6,073 bases of DNA from an uncultured Selenomonadaceae bacterium (GTDB taxonomy: Bacteria; Bacillota; Negativicutes; Selenomonadales; Selenomonadaceae): positions 1 through 6,073 of the forward strand of contig CAJORE010000203.1 in the NCBI GenBank assembly GCA_905236595.1, given 5' to 3'. Numbering within the stretch: the first letter of the stretch is position 1; the number at the start of each line of letters is the position of its first letter. A program made the translations under genes and the position numbers. Below are positions 6,035 through 6,073 of the stretch, piece by piece. The notes below the pieces were generated by a model. The model saw only the letters and a list, made by a program, of their open reading frames with translations. It made no database searches and was not told where the DNA came from.

Positions 6035-6073
6035 TGGCAGGGGCAGTAAGAATCGAACTCACAACCTACGGTT
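6035..6073 (-). tRNA. tRNA-Trp, 3' half (cut by the window edge)
   Basis: Read on the minus strand, the last 39 nt give the 3' side of an anticodon stem (ACCGT), a 5-nt variable loop (AGGTT), a T-arm GTGAG-TTCGATT-CTTAC with five pairs, the acceptor strand TGCCCCT, discriminator G and encoded CCA. The acceptor strand predicts a 5' end of AGGGGCA, and AGGGGC...GCCCCTGCCA with an ACCG anticodon stem is typical of bacterial tRNA-Trp. The anticodon itself (CCA expected) lies just outside the window, so the amino acid is inferred and the tRNA nature is seen directly. Confidence 0.88.

Noticed and set aside
1..6073. CRISPR array, riboswitch, rRNA or phage genes
   Set aside because: I saw no regularly spaced direct repeats, no conserved riboswitch core and no phage or defence protein signatures anywhere in the window.

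Overview
The window reads as ordinary chromosomal DNA of a diderm (Gram-negative type) bacterium. GC content is moderate, Shine-Dalgarno sites are strong (AAAGGAG, AGGAGAGG), terminators are intrinsic, and one protein carries a textbook Tat export signal. The strong SD sites, the Tat-exported PGRP-type amidase and the SPINDLY-like glycosyltransferase together suggest a member of the Negativicutes. This is a low-confidence inference, because no taxonomic marker gene is complete in the window.

Layout: positions 1-4118 hold a tightly packed plus-strand operon of three genes. They encode a 105-aa basic helical protein, a 167-aa TPR-like protein, and a 1094-aa protein with two consecutive OGT-type (GT41, SPINDLY-like) glycosyltransferase domains, each preceded by TPR-like helices. 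The first two genes overlap by ATGA, and the third starts directly after the stop codon of the second. The operon ends in a strong hairpin, T-rich in both directions, that begins inside the last stop codon. The window opens on the ribosome binding site of the first gene, so the promoter and possibly earlier genes lie outside.

Positions 4270-5835 hold a convergent minus-strand pair. A Tat-exported N-acetylmuramoyl-L-alanine amidase of the PGRP/T7-lysozyme fold is followed, 39 bp downstream, by an N-terminally membrane-anchored alpha/beta hydrolase that starts with TTG. Upstream of the amidase lies a 104-bp element with imperfect 22-bp terminal inverted repeats bounded by TTAA, resembling a MITE or other non-coding mobile remnant. 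Beyond it are a minus-strand intrinsic terminator and the 3' half of a tRNA, very probably tRNA-Trp, cut by the window edge.

How the genes work together: the first operon looks like a cytoplasmic protein-glycosylation module, with the two small helical proteins as candidate partners or acceptor-presenting subunits. This is inferred from gene order and fold, and no acceptor protein (flagellin, adhesin) is visible here. The second pair probably acts outside the cytoplasmic membrane on peptidoglycan fragments and on an unknown ester or amide. The most distinctive feature is the single-chain tandem GT41 enzyme, in which both halves keep the recognisable catalytic motifs.
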